A DNA stretch of 64,000 bases from Tubulanus polymorphus (lineage: Eukaryota; Nemertea; Palaeonemertea; Tubulaniformes; Tubulanidae), in assembly GCF_964204645.1 (NCBI RefSeq), contig NW_027437445.1, forward strand, positions 1 through 64,000, written 5' to 3'. The position numbers and the translations under genes are program-made. Under the pieces are notes generated by a model. The model ran no database searches. It saw only the letters and a program-made list of their open reading frames with translations, and was not told the origin of the DNA. This document shows, in pieces, positions 44,501 through 55,767 of this stretch; within the stretch, counting starts at the first letter, position 1, and each line of letters opens with the position of its first letter.

Positions 44501-47500
44501 GATAAATAATGTCGATGCGTAAAAGCGCTCAAATCGACGGGAAAAGCACATTTCGACCCGAAAACGTCGTTCAGCGCGAGAAAAGACGTTTTCTCGTCAA
44601 CTTATCCCCGTATCGGGAAAATGAAAATGTCGATGCGCAAAAGCGCTCTAATCGACGGGAAAAGCACATTTCGGCCCGAAAACGTCGTTCAGCGCGAGAA
44701 AAGACGTTTTCTCGTCAACTTCTCCCCGTATCGGAAAAATGAAAATGTCGATGCGCAAAAGCGCACAAATCGTCGGAAAAAGCACATTTCGGCCCGAAAA
44801 CGTCGTTCAGCGTGAGAAAAGACGTTTTCTCGACGGGAAAAGCACATTTCGGTCCGAAAACGTCGTTCAGCGCGAGAAAAGACGTTTTCTCGTCAACTTC
44901 TCCCCGTATCGGAAAATGATAAATAATGTCGATGCGTAAAAGCGCTCAAATCGACGGGAAAAGCACATTTCGACCCGAAAACGTCGTTCAGCGCGAGAAA
45001 AGACGTTTTCGTATCGAATATTCCCCCTATCGGAAAAACGACAATGTCGATTCGTAAAAGCGCACAAATCGTCAGGAAAAGCGCATATCGGCCCGAAAAC
45101 GTCGTTCAGTGCGAGAAAAGACGTTTTCTCGTCAGCTTCTCCCCGTATCGGAAAAATTATAATGCCGATGCGCAAAAGCGCTCAAATCGACGGGAAAAGC
45201 ACATTTCGCCCCGAAAACGTCGTTCAGCGCGAGAAAAGACGTTTTCTCGTCAATTTCTCCCCGTATCGGAAAAATGATAAATAATGTCGATGCGTAAAAG
45301 CGCTCAAATCGACGGGAAAAGCACATTTCGACCCGAAAACGTCGTTCAGCGCGAGAAAAGACGTTTTCTCGTCAACTTATCCCCGTATCGGGAAAATGAA
45401 AATGTCGATGCGCAAAAGCGCTCTAATCGACGGGAAAAGCACATTTCGGCCCGAAAACGTCGTTCAGCGCGAGAAAAGACGTTTTCTCGTCAACTTCTCC
45501 CCGTATCGGAAAAATGAAAATGTCGATGCGCAAAAGCGCACAAATCGTCGGAAAAAGCACATTTCGGCCCGAAAACGTCGTTCAGCTCGAGAAAAGACGT
45601 TTTCTCGACGGGAAAAGCACATTTCGGTCCGAAAACGTCGTTCAGCGCGAGAAAAGACGTTTTCTCGTCAACTTCTCCCCGTAACGGAAAAATGATAATG
45701 TCGATGCGTAAAAGCGCTCAAATCGTCAGGAAAAGCACTTTTCGACCCGAAAACGTCGTTCAGCGCGAGAAAAGACGTTTTCGTATCGAATATTTCCCCT
45801 ATCGGAAAAACGACGTTGTCGATGCGTAAAAGCGCTCAAATCGTCAGGAAATGCACTTTTCGACCCGAAAACGTCGTTCAGCGCGAGAAAAGACGTTTTC
45901 GTATCGAATATTCCCCCTATCAGAAAAACGACGATGTCGATGCGTAAAAGCGCTCAAATCGTCAGGAAATGCACATTTCGGCCCGAAAACGTCGTTCAGC
46001 GCGAGAAAAGACGTTTTCTCGTCAACTTTTCCCCGTATAGGAAAAATGATAATGTCGATTCGCAAAAGCGCTCAAATCGACGGGAAAAGCACATTTCGGC
46101 CCGAAAACGTCGTTCAGCGCGAGAAAAGACGTTTTCTCGTCAACTTCTTCTCCCCGTAACGGAAAAATGATAATGTCGATTCGCAAAAGCGCTCAAATCG
46201 ACGGGAAAAGCACATTTCGGCCCGAAAACGTCGTTCAGCGCAGGAAAGACGTTTTCTCGTCAACTTCTTCTCCCCGTAACGGAAAAATGATAATGTCGAT
46301 TCGCAAAAGCGCTCAAATCGACGGGAAAAGCACATTTCGGCCCGAAAACGTCGTTCAGCGCGAGAAAGACGTTTTCTTGTCAACTTCTCCCCGTATCGGA
46401 AAATGAAAATGTCGATGCGGAAAAGCGCACAAATCGTCGGAAAAAGCACATTTCGGCCCGAAAACGTCGTTCAGCGCGAGAAAAGACGTTTTCTCGACGG
46501 GAAAAGCACATTTCGGTCCGAAAACGTCGTTCAGCGCGAGAAAAGACGTTTTCTCGTCAACTTCTCCCCGTAACGGAAAAATGATAATGTCGATGCGTAA
46601 AAGCGCTCAAATCGTCAGGAAAAGCACTTTTCGACCCGAAAACGTCGTTCAGCGCGAGAAAAGACGTTTTCGTATCGAATAATCCCCCTATCGGAAAAAC
46701 GACAATGTCGATGAGTAAAAGCGCACAAATCGTCAGGAAAAGCGCATTTCGGCCCGAAAACGTCGTTCAGCGTGAGAAAAGACGTTTTCTCGTCAACTTC
46801 TCCCCGTATCGGAAAAATGATAATGCCGATGCGCAAAAGCGCTCAATTCGACGGGAAAAGCACATTTCGGTCCGAAAACGTCGTTCAGCGCGAGAAAAGA
46901 CGTTTTCTCGTCAACTTCTCCCCGTATCGGAAAAATGATAATGTCGATGCGCAAAAGCGCTCAAATCGACGGGAAAAGCACATTTCGGCCCGAAAACGTC
47001 GTTCAGCGCGAGAAAAGACGTTTTCGTATCGAATATTTCCCCTATCAGAAAAACGACGATTAAAATGCGAAAAAGCGCTCAAATCGTCAGGAAAAGCGCA
47101 TTTCGGCCCGAAAACGTCGTTCAGCGCGCGAAAAGACGTTTTCTCGTCAACTTCTCCCCGTATCGGAAAAATGAAAATGTCGATGCGCAAAAGCGCACAA
47201 ATCGTCGGAAAAAGCACATTTCGGCCCGAAAACGTCGTTCAGCGTGAGAAAAGACGTTTTCTCGACGGGAAAAGCACATTTCGGTCCGAAAACGTCGTTC
47301 AGCGCGAGAAAAGACGTTTTCTCGTCAACTTCTCCCCGTAACGGAAAAATGATAATGTCGATGCGTAAAAGCGCTCAAATCGTCAGGAAAAGCACTTTTC
47401 GACCCGAAAACGTCGTTCAGCGCGAGAAAAGACGTTTTCGTATCGAATAATCCCCCTATCGGAAAAACGACAATGTCGATGAGTAAAAGCGCACAAATCG

Positions 47501-49252
47501 TCAGGAAAAGCGCATATCGGCCCAAAAACGTCGTTCAGTGCGAGAAAAGACGTTTTCTCGTCAACTTCTCCCCGTATCGGAAAAATGATAATGCCGATGC
47601 GCAAAAGCGCTCAATTCGACGGGAAAAGCACATTTCGGTCCGAAAACGTCGTTCAGCGCGAGAAAAGACGTTTTCTCGTCAACTTCTCCCCGTATCGGAA
47701 AAATGATAATGTCGATGCGCAAAAGCGCTCAAATCGACGGGAAAAGCACATTTCGGCCCGAAAACGTCGTTCAGCGCGAGAAAAGACGTTTTCGTATCGA
47801 ATATTTCCCCTATCAGAAAAACGACGATTAAAATGCGAAAAAGCGCTCAAATCGTCAGGAAAAGCGCATTTCGGCCCGAAAACGTCGTTCAGCGCGCGAA
47901 AAGACGTTTTCTCGTCAACTTCTCCCCGTATCGGAAAAATGAAAATGTCAATGCGCAAAAGCGCACAAATCGTCGGAAAAAGCACATTTCGGCCCGAAAA
48001 CGTCGTTCAGCGTGAGAAAAGACGTTTTCTCGACGGGAAAAGCACATTTCGGTCCGAAAACGTCGTTCAGCGCGAGAAAAGACGTTTTCTCGTCAACTTC
48101 TACCTGTAACGGAAAAATTATAATGTCGATGCGTAAAAGCGCTCAAATCGTCAGGAAAAGCACTTTTCGACCCGAAAACGTCGTTCAGCGCGAGAAAAGA
48201 CGTTTTCGTATCGAATATTCCCCCTATCAGAAAAACGACGATGTCAATGCGTAAAAGCGGTCAAATCGTCAGGAAAAGCGCATTTCGGCCCGAAAACGTC
48301 GTTCAGCGCGAGAAAAGACGTTTTCTTGTCAACTTCTCCCCGTATCGGAAAAATGATAATGTCGATGCGTAAAAGCGCTCAAATCGTCAGGAAAAGCGCA
48401 TTTCGGACCGAAAACGTCGTTCAGCGCGAGAAAAGACGTTTTCTCGTCAACTTCTCCCCGTATCGGAAAAATGATAAATAATGTCGATGCGTAAAAGCGC
48501 TCAAATCGACGGGAAAAGCACATTTCGACCCGAAAACGTCGTTCAGCGCGAGAAAAGACGTTTTCGTATCGAATATTCCCCCTATCGGAAAAACGACGAT
48601 GTCGATTCGTAAAAGCGCACAAATCGTCAGGAAAAGCGCATATCGGCCCGAAAACGTCGTTCATTGCGAGAAAAGACGTTTTCTCGTCAACTTCTCCCCG
48701 TATCGGAAAAATTATAATGCCGATGCGCAAAAGCGCTCAAATCGACGGGAAAAGCACATTTCGCCCCGAAAACGTCGTTCAGCGCGAGAAAAGACGTTTT
48801 CTCGTCAACTTCTCCCCGTATCGGAAAAATGATAAATAATGTCGATGCGTAAAAGCGCTCAAATCGACGGGAAAAGCACATTTCGACCCGAAAACGTCGT
48901 TCAGCGCGAGAAAAGACGTTTTCGTATCGAATATTCCCCCTATCAGAAAAACGACGACGTCAATGCGTAAAAGCGCTCAAATCGACGGGAAAAGCACATT
49001 TCGGCCCGAAAACGTCGTTCAGCGCGAGAAAAGACGTTTTCTCGTCAACTTATCCCCGTATCGGAAAAATGAAAATGTCGATGCGCAAAAGCGCTCTAAT
49101 CGACGGGAAAAGCACATTTCGGCCCGAAAACGTCGTTCAGCGCGAGAAAAGACGTTTTCTCGTCAACTTCTCCCCGTATCGGAAAAATGATAATGTCGAT
49201 GAGCAAAAGCGCTCAAATCGTCGGGAAAATCACATTTCGGTCCGAAAACGTC
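41589..49252. repeat. 118-bp satellite array with higher-order repeats
   Basis: About 65 tandem units of ~118 bp. Common landmarks are GCACATTTCGGCCCGAAAAC, GTCGTTCAGCGCGAGAAAAG and ACGTTTTCTCGTCAACTTCT. A second subtype replaces CTCGTCAACTTCTCCCCG by CGTATCGAATATTCCCCC, and the subtypes alternate irregularly. Larger blocks recur: 44092-44866 with 44867-45641 (shift 775 bp), and 46615-47382 with 47383-48150 (shift 768 bp). The many overlapping reading frames on both strands are by-products of a period that is not a multiple of three. The array is much richer in G+C than its Polinton flanks. Confidence 0.95.
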
Positions 49253-49338
49253 AGTAATTGGGAATGTAGGCTTTCAGATCAGAGGGCGAGAGGGCGAGAC
49301 ACCACTCATCACCACAAGTAATTTTTTTTTCCTTATAA
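49253..49338 (+). promoter_or_regulatory. Leader and promoter of the DNA polymerase gene
   Basis: Contains CAGATCAGAG with GAGGGCGA repeats, then ACAAGTAATTTTTTTTTCC and TTATAAATG at the start codon. The T-run plus ATAAATG layout is shared with almost all other genes in this Polinton, and the upstream part recurs at 11518-11579. Confidence 0.65.
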
Positions 49339-52300
49339 ATGGGGGAGAATGAACACCAACTAGAAAACAATAATGTCAATAAAAATCAATATTATTGTCA
49401 ATATTGTAAAAAAAAAATCGATACATCTTATAAAACACGACATGAAAAAACTGCAAATCATATAAAAAATGTAATAGATTTTGAAACTCCAGAAAATTCC
49501 AATGAAAGAAAAGAACGATTAGAAAATATGAATGTGGATGAAATAAAATGTGAAGTTTGTAATGAATTTATAGTAAAAAGGAATTATAATAGACATCTCG
49601 AATCACAAAAACATTATAAAAATTTAAATAAAAATGTTTTAGGATTAGAATATTTTGATAATAAACCTCAACAAGTAAAAGAATCAACTTCAAAAACTAA
49701 ATCCATTTCAAATAAACCTTACATGGAAAATGTTAGAAATTATATTGATTCACTAGAAATAAAAGATACAATTGAAATTTTAGAAACATTACATAGTAAA
49801 ATTGGTCCTGCAGCTATTATATTTAGATTTTTTAAAGGTACAACAATAGAAGATTATAGTAAATTTAATGAAATAATAGAAAAAATACTAGATTTGATAA
49901 CAGATGTTGAATATCCAAAAATTAGTATCTCTGGGAAAGTAAGTTTTATAAAGTCAGAAGATAAAATGGATTATAATATTCAAACACTCTCTGAAGAAAT
50001 AATTTCAAAAACACAAATAAAAGAGAAGTTAGAAAAAATATTAAATGAATTTAAACGTCATATTGAAGAAAGATATTTTGAGGGTTCTGGCTTAACATTG
50101 AATGAAATTATATATTTAGATTTAAATGTTTATAATACAAAAAGGAATAAAACATCAAAAAGTAATAAAATGTTTAAAAATGATTCAAACTTTACAACAG
50201 AAAAGGATATTAAAGCATCATCTTATATTAAATTACCATTTATAACAAAAGCAGTAATAAATATTCAAAATGAAGATAATAAATGTTTTCTATGGTCAAT
50301 TATTAGTTGCTTACATCCAACACAGGAAAATGTTTGTAGAATAACAGATTATCGGAAATATGAAACATTATATAAAATTGATCAATATCCAGTAACTATA
50401 AAAATGATTCCTAAAATAGAAAAAGTTAATAATTTAAAAATAAATGTATTCGAATTAATGCAATTACCAAAGACAAAAGGTGAAAATATTAAAGATTATA
50501 CATTGGAAGCTTTATATTTAACAGAATATTATGATGATGAAAATGCTATAGATTTGTTACATTACAAAAAAGATGAAAATGAACATTATATGTGGTTAAA
50601 ACAAATTGATTTATTCTTTAGAACAGAAAGTGATCATCATAATAAAATTTATCTATGTAGAAAATGTTTATCTAAATTTATGACTGAGAATACATTATTA
50701 AAACATAAAGAATTATGTGATAATAAAGATTTTTGTAAATTAATAATGCCAACAGAAAAAGATTATAAATTGAAATTTACTAATCATAAATTTAAAAATA
50801 TTGTTCCATTTGTAATTTATGGGGATTTTGAATCGTTGAATAAAGAATTAACTGGTCAAGATAGAAAAGAAATATATAACAAAAAGCAATTATTAAAATC
50901 AATGGATAAAGGAAATGAATTAAATGAAGACACAATACAAGACCCACCAATTATAAATACAATTAAAAAAGTTCATCAAAGAGCTGCTGCTTATGGAATT
51001 TACATAAAATCAAATTATCCTGAATTATATGAAAGTCAATATATTTCTTTTAGAGGTGAAAATGTAGTTAATGATTTTTGTGATAAAATGATTGAATTAG
51101 AAAGTGATTTTACAAAATTATTAAACAAAAATAAAAGAATAGTTATGACAAAAGAAGATGAAATTGATTTTAATTATGCAACTCATTTTTGTTACTGTGA
51201 AAAACGTTTTTATTCATTTGATAAAAAAGTTAGAGATCATGATCATTTAAATTCAAAATATCGTGGAGCTGCTCATGAAGATTGCAATTTACAAGCTAAA
51301 AAAGTAAATTTCGTACCAATATTATTTCATAATTTATCAGGATATGATACCCATCTATTTATAAAACAATTATCAGGAAAATTGGGTGCAATTAATCAAG
51401 AAATAGAAGAATATAATGCTATGAATGAAGCAAATGTAAGAAAATATGATTTTAAACTATTAGCTAAAACATCTGAAAATTATATTTCATTTCAATTTGG
51501 TTGCATTAGATTTTTAGATTCTTATAGATTTCTAGCAAGTTCATTAGATAATTTATCAAAAAGTTTAGTTGATAATGATTTTGTTATAACTCGATATTAT
51601 TATCCAAATGAACAAGATTTTAAATTATTGAGATATAAAGGCGCAATTCCTTATTCATTTTATAAAACACATGATGATTTTAATGTAACAGAATTATTAA
51701 AAGATCAATTTTATGATCAATTAAAAGAGGAGTATGTGAAAGACGAAGTTTTTAATAGAACATTAAATATTTGGAACCATTTTAAGATGAAAAATCATGG
51801 CGAATTAGTTGATTTATATTTAAAATCAGATGTTATGATATTGGCTGACATATTTGAAAAATTTAGAGAAGTTAATTTGAATCATTTTAATGTTGATCCT
51901 TGTTATTGTTATTCTAGCCCAGGATTAACCTGGCAATGTGGTTTAAAATATACAAATGTAGAATTAGATTTATTAAAAGAACCAGATATGATTTTATTAT
52001 TTGAAAAATCAATTAGAGGTGGAATTAGTGGTGTTATGGGAGATAGGTATTTTAAAGCAAATGATGAATATAAATTATTATATATTGACGCCAATAATTT
52101 ATATGGTTGGGCAATGATGCAACCTCAACCATATAAAAATTTTATATTAACAGAAGTTGAAAATGGTGATAAAACTGATTGGGAAAGCGCAATTATTAGT
52201 TTAAAAGATGAAGCACCAATTGGTTATTTCTTTGTAGTTGATTTAGAATATCCTGAAAATATAAAGTTTAAAACAAGAAACTTACCTTATTGCCCAGAAC

Positions 52301-54402
52301 ATTTAACTGTAGATGATAGTTATTTAAGTGAATACCAGAAGAAAATAAAACCGAAAGATCATGTTTTTACAGAAAAATTAATACTTACTCAAAATAATAA
52401 ATACAATTATATTGTTCATTATAGAATGTTAAAATTTTATCTAAAACAAGGAATGAAATTAAAGAAAGTACATAGATATATTGAATTTAATCAATCGAAG
52501 TGGTTAGAAAAATATATAGATTTCAATACTCAACAGAGAACCATATCAAAAACAGATTTTGAAAAAGATTTTTTCAAATTGATGAACAATAGTTTTTATG
52601 GAAAAACATGTGAAAATATTAGAAATAGAAATGATATTGAATTAGTAAATAATTCTGAAAGATTAAGACATTTACAATCAAGTCCTAGACATTTAGGAAA
52701 TAAAAGGTTTGAAGATTATTTAACCGCGGTAAAATTAAAAAGAACGTCCATGAAATTTAATAAACCAATATTTATAGGTTCAACTGTTTTAGAAATTTCA
52801 AAATTATTGATGTATGAATTCTATTATAATGTATTACAACCTCATTTTGGAGAAAAACATATAGAAATCTTATATTTTGATTCTGTAACAGCTGATACTC
52901 CAATATTATTAAAATATAATAATCAAATATTAATTAGAAGAATTTCAGAAATAATTTCTTATCAAAATAAATCTTATATTTCGTATGGTGAAAAAGAACT
53001 AATACAAATAAATGGATTAATGGATGTTTGGACAAAAAATGGATGGGCGAAATTAAAGAATATAATTAGACATAAAACGAATAAGAAAATCTATAGAGTT
53101 AGAACTAAATTAGGATTTGTTGATGTTACTGAAGATCATAGTTTAATTAAACAAAATGGTGATGAAATAAAACCAACTGATATAAAAATTGGAGATGAAT
53201 TATTACACAACAGATTTTACCCAAGAATGAATCATATGTCATTTGATGAAATAATTGATAATATTTATAATATAGAACCCGAAACATTAGAAGAAAAAAA
53301 ATATTTTATCAAAGGATTTTTCATGGGCGATGGTTCAGCAGGTGTGTATAATTATGTTAATCGCACTCAATATCGTTGGTATTTATGCAATCAAGACTTA
53401 AAATTATTAGAAAGAATTAAGAAATTCTGTGAAGAAGTTTATCCAAATAAAACATTTAGAATCATGGATCATATGAAATCATCCGCGGTTTATAGAATAT
53501 TTGTAAATAATCCTAAAGATTTTGCTACAAAATATAATGATGAATTCTATATTCATGCAATAGTGAAAAGTAATACTTCAACTAAAGAAAAGATAGTTCC
53601 AGATTATGTATTAAATGCAAAAAATAATTTAAGAAAATGGTTCTTCATTGGATTCTATGCAGCAGATGGTTCAAAAAGTTTCCAAAACCGCAAAACAATA
53701 TCCTTTGCTCAAAAAGGAAAAGTTGCTATATCAGGATTGAATATATTATGTAGTTCATTAGGATTTAATATGAATATAGAATTAATTAAATCTAAACCAA
53801 ATTGTTTTAATTTAAGGCATGTAGAAAAAGAATTAACAGAAGAAGTTAAAGATTTATTTGAAATATATAACCCAACTGACTATGTTTATGATTTATCAAC
53901 AGATGATGGAACATTCAATTCTGGGTTCCCATTAATCCAAAAAAATACCGACAGTTACATACTAAAAATCAAGACAAATGACATAACAAAAGACTTAAAA
54001 ACATTAAAACATTATTTTGATTTTAGCAATTACCCCAAAGATCATGAATTGTTTAGCAATGATAATAAAAAGATTCCTGGTAAGTTTAAAGATGAATTAG
54101 GAGGTGATGAAATGATTGAATTTGTTGGGATAAGAAGTAAAATGTATAGTTACAGAACAAAAGATCATGAAGCTAAAAAGTTAAAAGGAATAACAAAACA
54201 TGTGGTTGATAAACATATAGAATTTCAAGATTATATAAAGTGTTTATATAAATCAATTCTAATGAAACACAAAATGAATTGTTTTAGATCAGAAGATCAT
54301 GAGATGTACATTAATGAAGTTGAAAAAACTAGTTTAAATCCATTTGATGATAAAAGGCATATTTTAGATGATGGTATAAAAACATTACCTTATGGCCATT
54401 AA
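49339..54402 (+). CDS. Protein-primed DNA polymerase B with N-terminal peptidase-like domain and intein
   Basis: 1687 codons, fully open. Order: two C2H2 fingers (C20/C23/H35/H41 and C71/C74/H86/H92), a linker, a cysteine-peptidase-like domain (NKCFLWSIIS, C316; NEHYMWLKQ, H416), a zinc finger from C440, then the polymerase. Exo I is YGDFES (D496, E498). An endonuclease VII-like insert is RDHDHLNSKYRGAAHEDCN (632-650). Exo II is HNLSGYDTHLF (664-674). Motif A is DANNLYGWAM (917-926), motif B KLMNNSFYGKT (1080-1090), and motif C YFD/TDS, interrupted by the intein (1182-1536). After intein removal the protein would be 1332 residues. It replicates the Polinton genome by protein priming. The start ATG lies in the TTATAAATG signal. 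Its stop overlaps the convergent zinc-finger gene by three bases. Confidence 0.95.
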   Translation: MGENEHQLENNNVNKNQYYCQYCKKKIDTSYKTRHEKTANHIKNVIDFETPENSNERKERLENMNVDEIKCEVCNEFIVKRNYNRHLESQKHYKNLNKNVLGLEYFDNKPQQVKESTSKTKSISNKPYMENVRNYIDSLEIKDTIEILETLHSKIGPAAIIFRFFKGTTIEDYSKFNEIIEKILDLITDVEYPKISISGKVSFIKSEDKMDYNIQTLSEEIISKTQIKEKLEKILNEFKRHIEERYFEGSGLTLNEIIYLDLNVYNTKRNKTSKSNKMFKNDSNFTTEKDIKASSYIKLPFITKAVINIQNEDNKCFLWSIISCLHPTQENVCRITDYRKYETLYKIDQYPVTIKMIPKIEKVNNLKINVFELMQLPKTKGENIKDYTLEALYLTEYYDDENAIDLLHYKKDENEHYMWLKQIDLFFRTESDHHNKIYLCRKCLSKFMTENTLLKHKELCDNKDFCKLIMPTEKDYKLKFTNHKFKNIVPFVIYGDFESLNKELTGQDRKEIYNKKQLLKSMDKGNELNEDTIQDPPIINTIKKVHQRAAAYGIYIKSNYPELYESQYISFRGENVVNDFCDKMIELESDFTKLLNKNKRIVMTKEDEIDFNYATHFCYCEKRFYSFDKKVRDHDHLNSKYRGAAHEDCNLQAKKVNFVPILFHNLSGYDTHLFIKQLSGKLGAINQEIEEYNAMNEANVRKYDFKLLAKTSENYISFQFGCIRFLDSYRFLASSLDNLSKSLVDNDFVITRYYYPNEQDFKLLRYKGAIPYSFYKTHDDFNVTELLKDQFYDQLKEEYVKDEVFNRTLNIWNHFKMKNHGELVDLYLKSDVMILADIFEKFREVNLNHFNVDPCYCYSSPGLTWQCGLKYTNVELDLLKEPDMILLFEKSIRGGISGVMGDRYFKANDEYKLLYIDANNLYGWAMMQPQPYKNFILTEVENGDKTDWESAIISLKDEAPIGYFFVVDLEYPENIKFKTRNLPYCPEHLTVDDSYLSEYQKKIKPKDHVFTEKLILTQNNKYNYIVHYRMLKFYLKQGMKLKKVHRYIEFNQSKWLEKYIDFNTQQRTISKTDFEKDFFKLMNNSFYGKTCENIRNRNDIELVNNSERLRHLQSSPRHLGNKRFEDYLTAVKLKRTSMKFNKPIFIGSTVLEISKLLMYEFYYNVLQPHFGEKHIEILYFDSVTADTPILLKYNNQILIRRISEIISYQNKSYISYGEKELIQINGLMDVWTKNGWAKLKNIIRHKTNKKIYRVRTKLGFVDVTEDHSLIKQNGDEIKPTDIKIGDELLHNRFYPRMNHMSFDEIIDNIYNIEPETLEEKKYFIKGFFMGDGSAGVYNYVNRTQYRWYLCNQDLKLLERIKKFCEEVYPNKTFRIMDHMKSSAVYRIFVNNPKDFATKYNDEFYIHAIVKSNTSTKEKIVPDYVLNAKNNLRKWFFIGFYAADGSKSFQNRKTISFAQKGKVAISGLNILCSSLGFNMNIELIKSKPNCFNLRHVEKELTEEVKDLFEIYNPTDYVYDLSTDDGTFNSGFPLIQKNTDSYILKIKTNDITKDLKTLKHYFDFSNYPKDHELFSNDNKKIPGKFKDELGGDEMIEFVGIRSKMYSYRTKDHEAKKLKGITKHVVDKHIEFQDYIKCLYKSILMKHKMNCFRSEDHEMYINEVEKTSLNPFDDKRHILDDGIKTLPYGH
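52882..53946 (+). other. LAGLIDADG intein in polymerase motif C
   Basis: 355 residues (1182-1536). The N-terminal splice block starts with Ser in D/SVTADTPIL. Block B is VTEDHSLIK (T1264, H1267). Two dodecapeptide motifs are FFMGDGSAG (D1331) and FYAADGSKS (D1443), as in LAGLIDADG homing endonucleases. The C-terminal blocks are VYDLSTDDGTFNSG and LIQKN, with Asn as last residue and Thr as the first extein residue. The penultimate residue is Lys where His is usual. Removing it restores YFD-TDS, the catalytic motif. This is the site used by archaeal pol-c inteins and by inteins of some large DNA viruses. The reading frame has no stops, so splicing may be functional. Confidence 0.92.
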
Positions 54403-55699
54403 AACATAAAATCAATATCATCATACTCGAAATCACTATTGGCTTCTTCATTTTCATTTAATTGTTCAGGTTCTTCTTCCATTCCATTTTTCTCATTTAA
54501 ATAAAGTTCTATCTTGTTCCACATTTCATCTCGCTCTCTTTGTTTCTTTTTGTTTGTTAATTCATCAAATGGAATTATAATATCTAGGTTTAAATAATTT
54601 ACAATCTTATTTAAAAAGAATTCATAATTTATTGAATCTGTTATTCTATTTTCCAAATGATACATTAATATTTGTTTGAATATTTTTTTTATATTTTTCA
54701 TATCTTCTTCTGTTAATTTAGGTTTTTCATAATAATCGTTAAATAATAAATATAAATACATTTTCTTTTGTTTTGTGTTAAATGTTGGTGGAATAATTGT
54801 TTTTATAATATCTTTTTTAGTTATTTCACCATTTTCATTTTCTATTATTTTCATTTTTTCAAGCCATTGCATATATTCTGGTGTATGATCTTCTATAGAA
54901 AATATTTTAAAAATTTCATCAAGATAATTTAATTTTGGATCTATGAGAAAATCTCTAGTTTTTTCTTCACCTAATAAATTCTTTTGCCATCCACATTCAT
55001 TACAAAATATCACAGGACCTTCTTGTCTTAAGTACTCATAAATACATTGTGGGCATTTTTTTCTATCATAGCTTGGTAATAGATCTTCATTAAGCTCTTG
55101 GTATTTTCTTACGTTTTCTTTATGTTTTATTGTTCTATTATGTAGATTTGAATTACTTGTTGTAATAATCAATTTACAATATTTACAATAATATGTTTTT
55201 CTTGTTAATTCATTATATTGTTTTTCTAACTTTTCAACTGTTTCTTCATTATCTGGTAACGTTTTCTCATATTTAAATTTTTCTAATAAATTATTTTTTC
55301 TTTCATTGAATTCAGTTTCAAATTTATTAGAAATTTTATCTATATGTACTTTACGAAATTGATGATTCTCCCAATCTTCTATATTTTCAGGGTTATATTT
55401 TATTCGACAAGGCTCACAGAAATGATCTTTTATATTATCCTTATCATAGAATAAGAAAGGTCTTTTCCAAATAACTTCAGGTTCAACTTCAGCAGAATTA
55501 CTATCAACATTAGCCGTTGCGCCATTAATTCTACACTTCTCTGAATGTTTTTAACATAATTTCTTGAGAATAATTTATCACATTTTGGGCAGTTTATTTT
55601 AGGGGGTTTATAATTTTCATCATGTTTTTTCATATGTCGAGCCTTATTACTTTTTCTTAGAAGTTCACCACAAATTTCGCATGCTATCTTCTCATCCAT
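54399..55699 (-). pseudogene. Polinton zinc-finger protein (one frameshift)
   Basis: About 433 codons from ATG 55699 (MDEKIACEICGELL). A single frameshift lies near 55550 at an A-run after NYVK. Fingers: CEICGELLRKSNKARHMKKH, CPKCDKLFSRNY...HSEKC (completed in the second frame), FCEPCRIKYNPENIEDWENH, YYCKYCKLIITTSNSNLHNR, and a zinc ribbon CPQCIYEYL...FCNECGW. The C-terminal half is Lys/Glu-rich with an acidic end (NEEANSDFEYDDIDFMF). It is transcribed towards the polymerase gene and away from the minor capsid gene, with which it shares a divergent promoter region. A DNA-binding or regulatory role is likely but not known. The frameshift could also be a sequencing or assembly error. Confidence 0.75.
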
Positions 55700-55767
55700 T
55701 TATTAAGGAAAAATTTTATTAAAATTAATTTTTAGTGATGAGCGGTAATTTTTTTATGTTATAAATA
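55700..55767. promoter_or_regulatory. Divergent promoter between zinc-finger and minor capsid genes
   Basis: 68 bp. On the plus strand GGTAATTTTTTTATG then TTATAAATAATG reaches the gene at 55768. On the minus strand AAAATTTTTCCTTAATAAATG reaches 55699. Both arms carry the T-run plus (A/T)ATAAAT signal. Confidence 0.7.

Noticed and set aside
41589-49252. Regular repeats resembling a CRISPR array
   Set aside because: The whole ~118-bp unit is repeated; there are no unique spacers, no cas genes, and the context is eukaryotic.
41534-49257. Dozens of 60-240 codon frames rich in Lys, Arg and Ser on both strands
   Set aside because: They are by-products of the 118-bp satellite: the same unit is read in successive frames, with no start signal, codon bias or domain.
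54399-55172. Separate 257-aa gene downstream of the 89-aa frame
   Set aside because: It has no ATG start and continues the zinc-finger series of the 55699 frame after a one-base slip near 55550.
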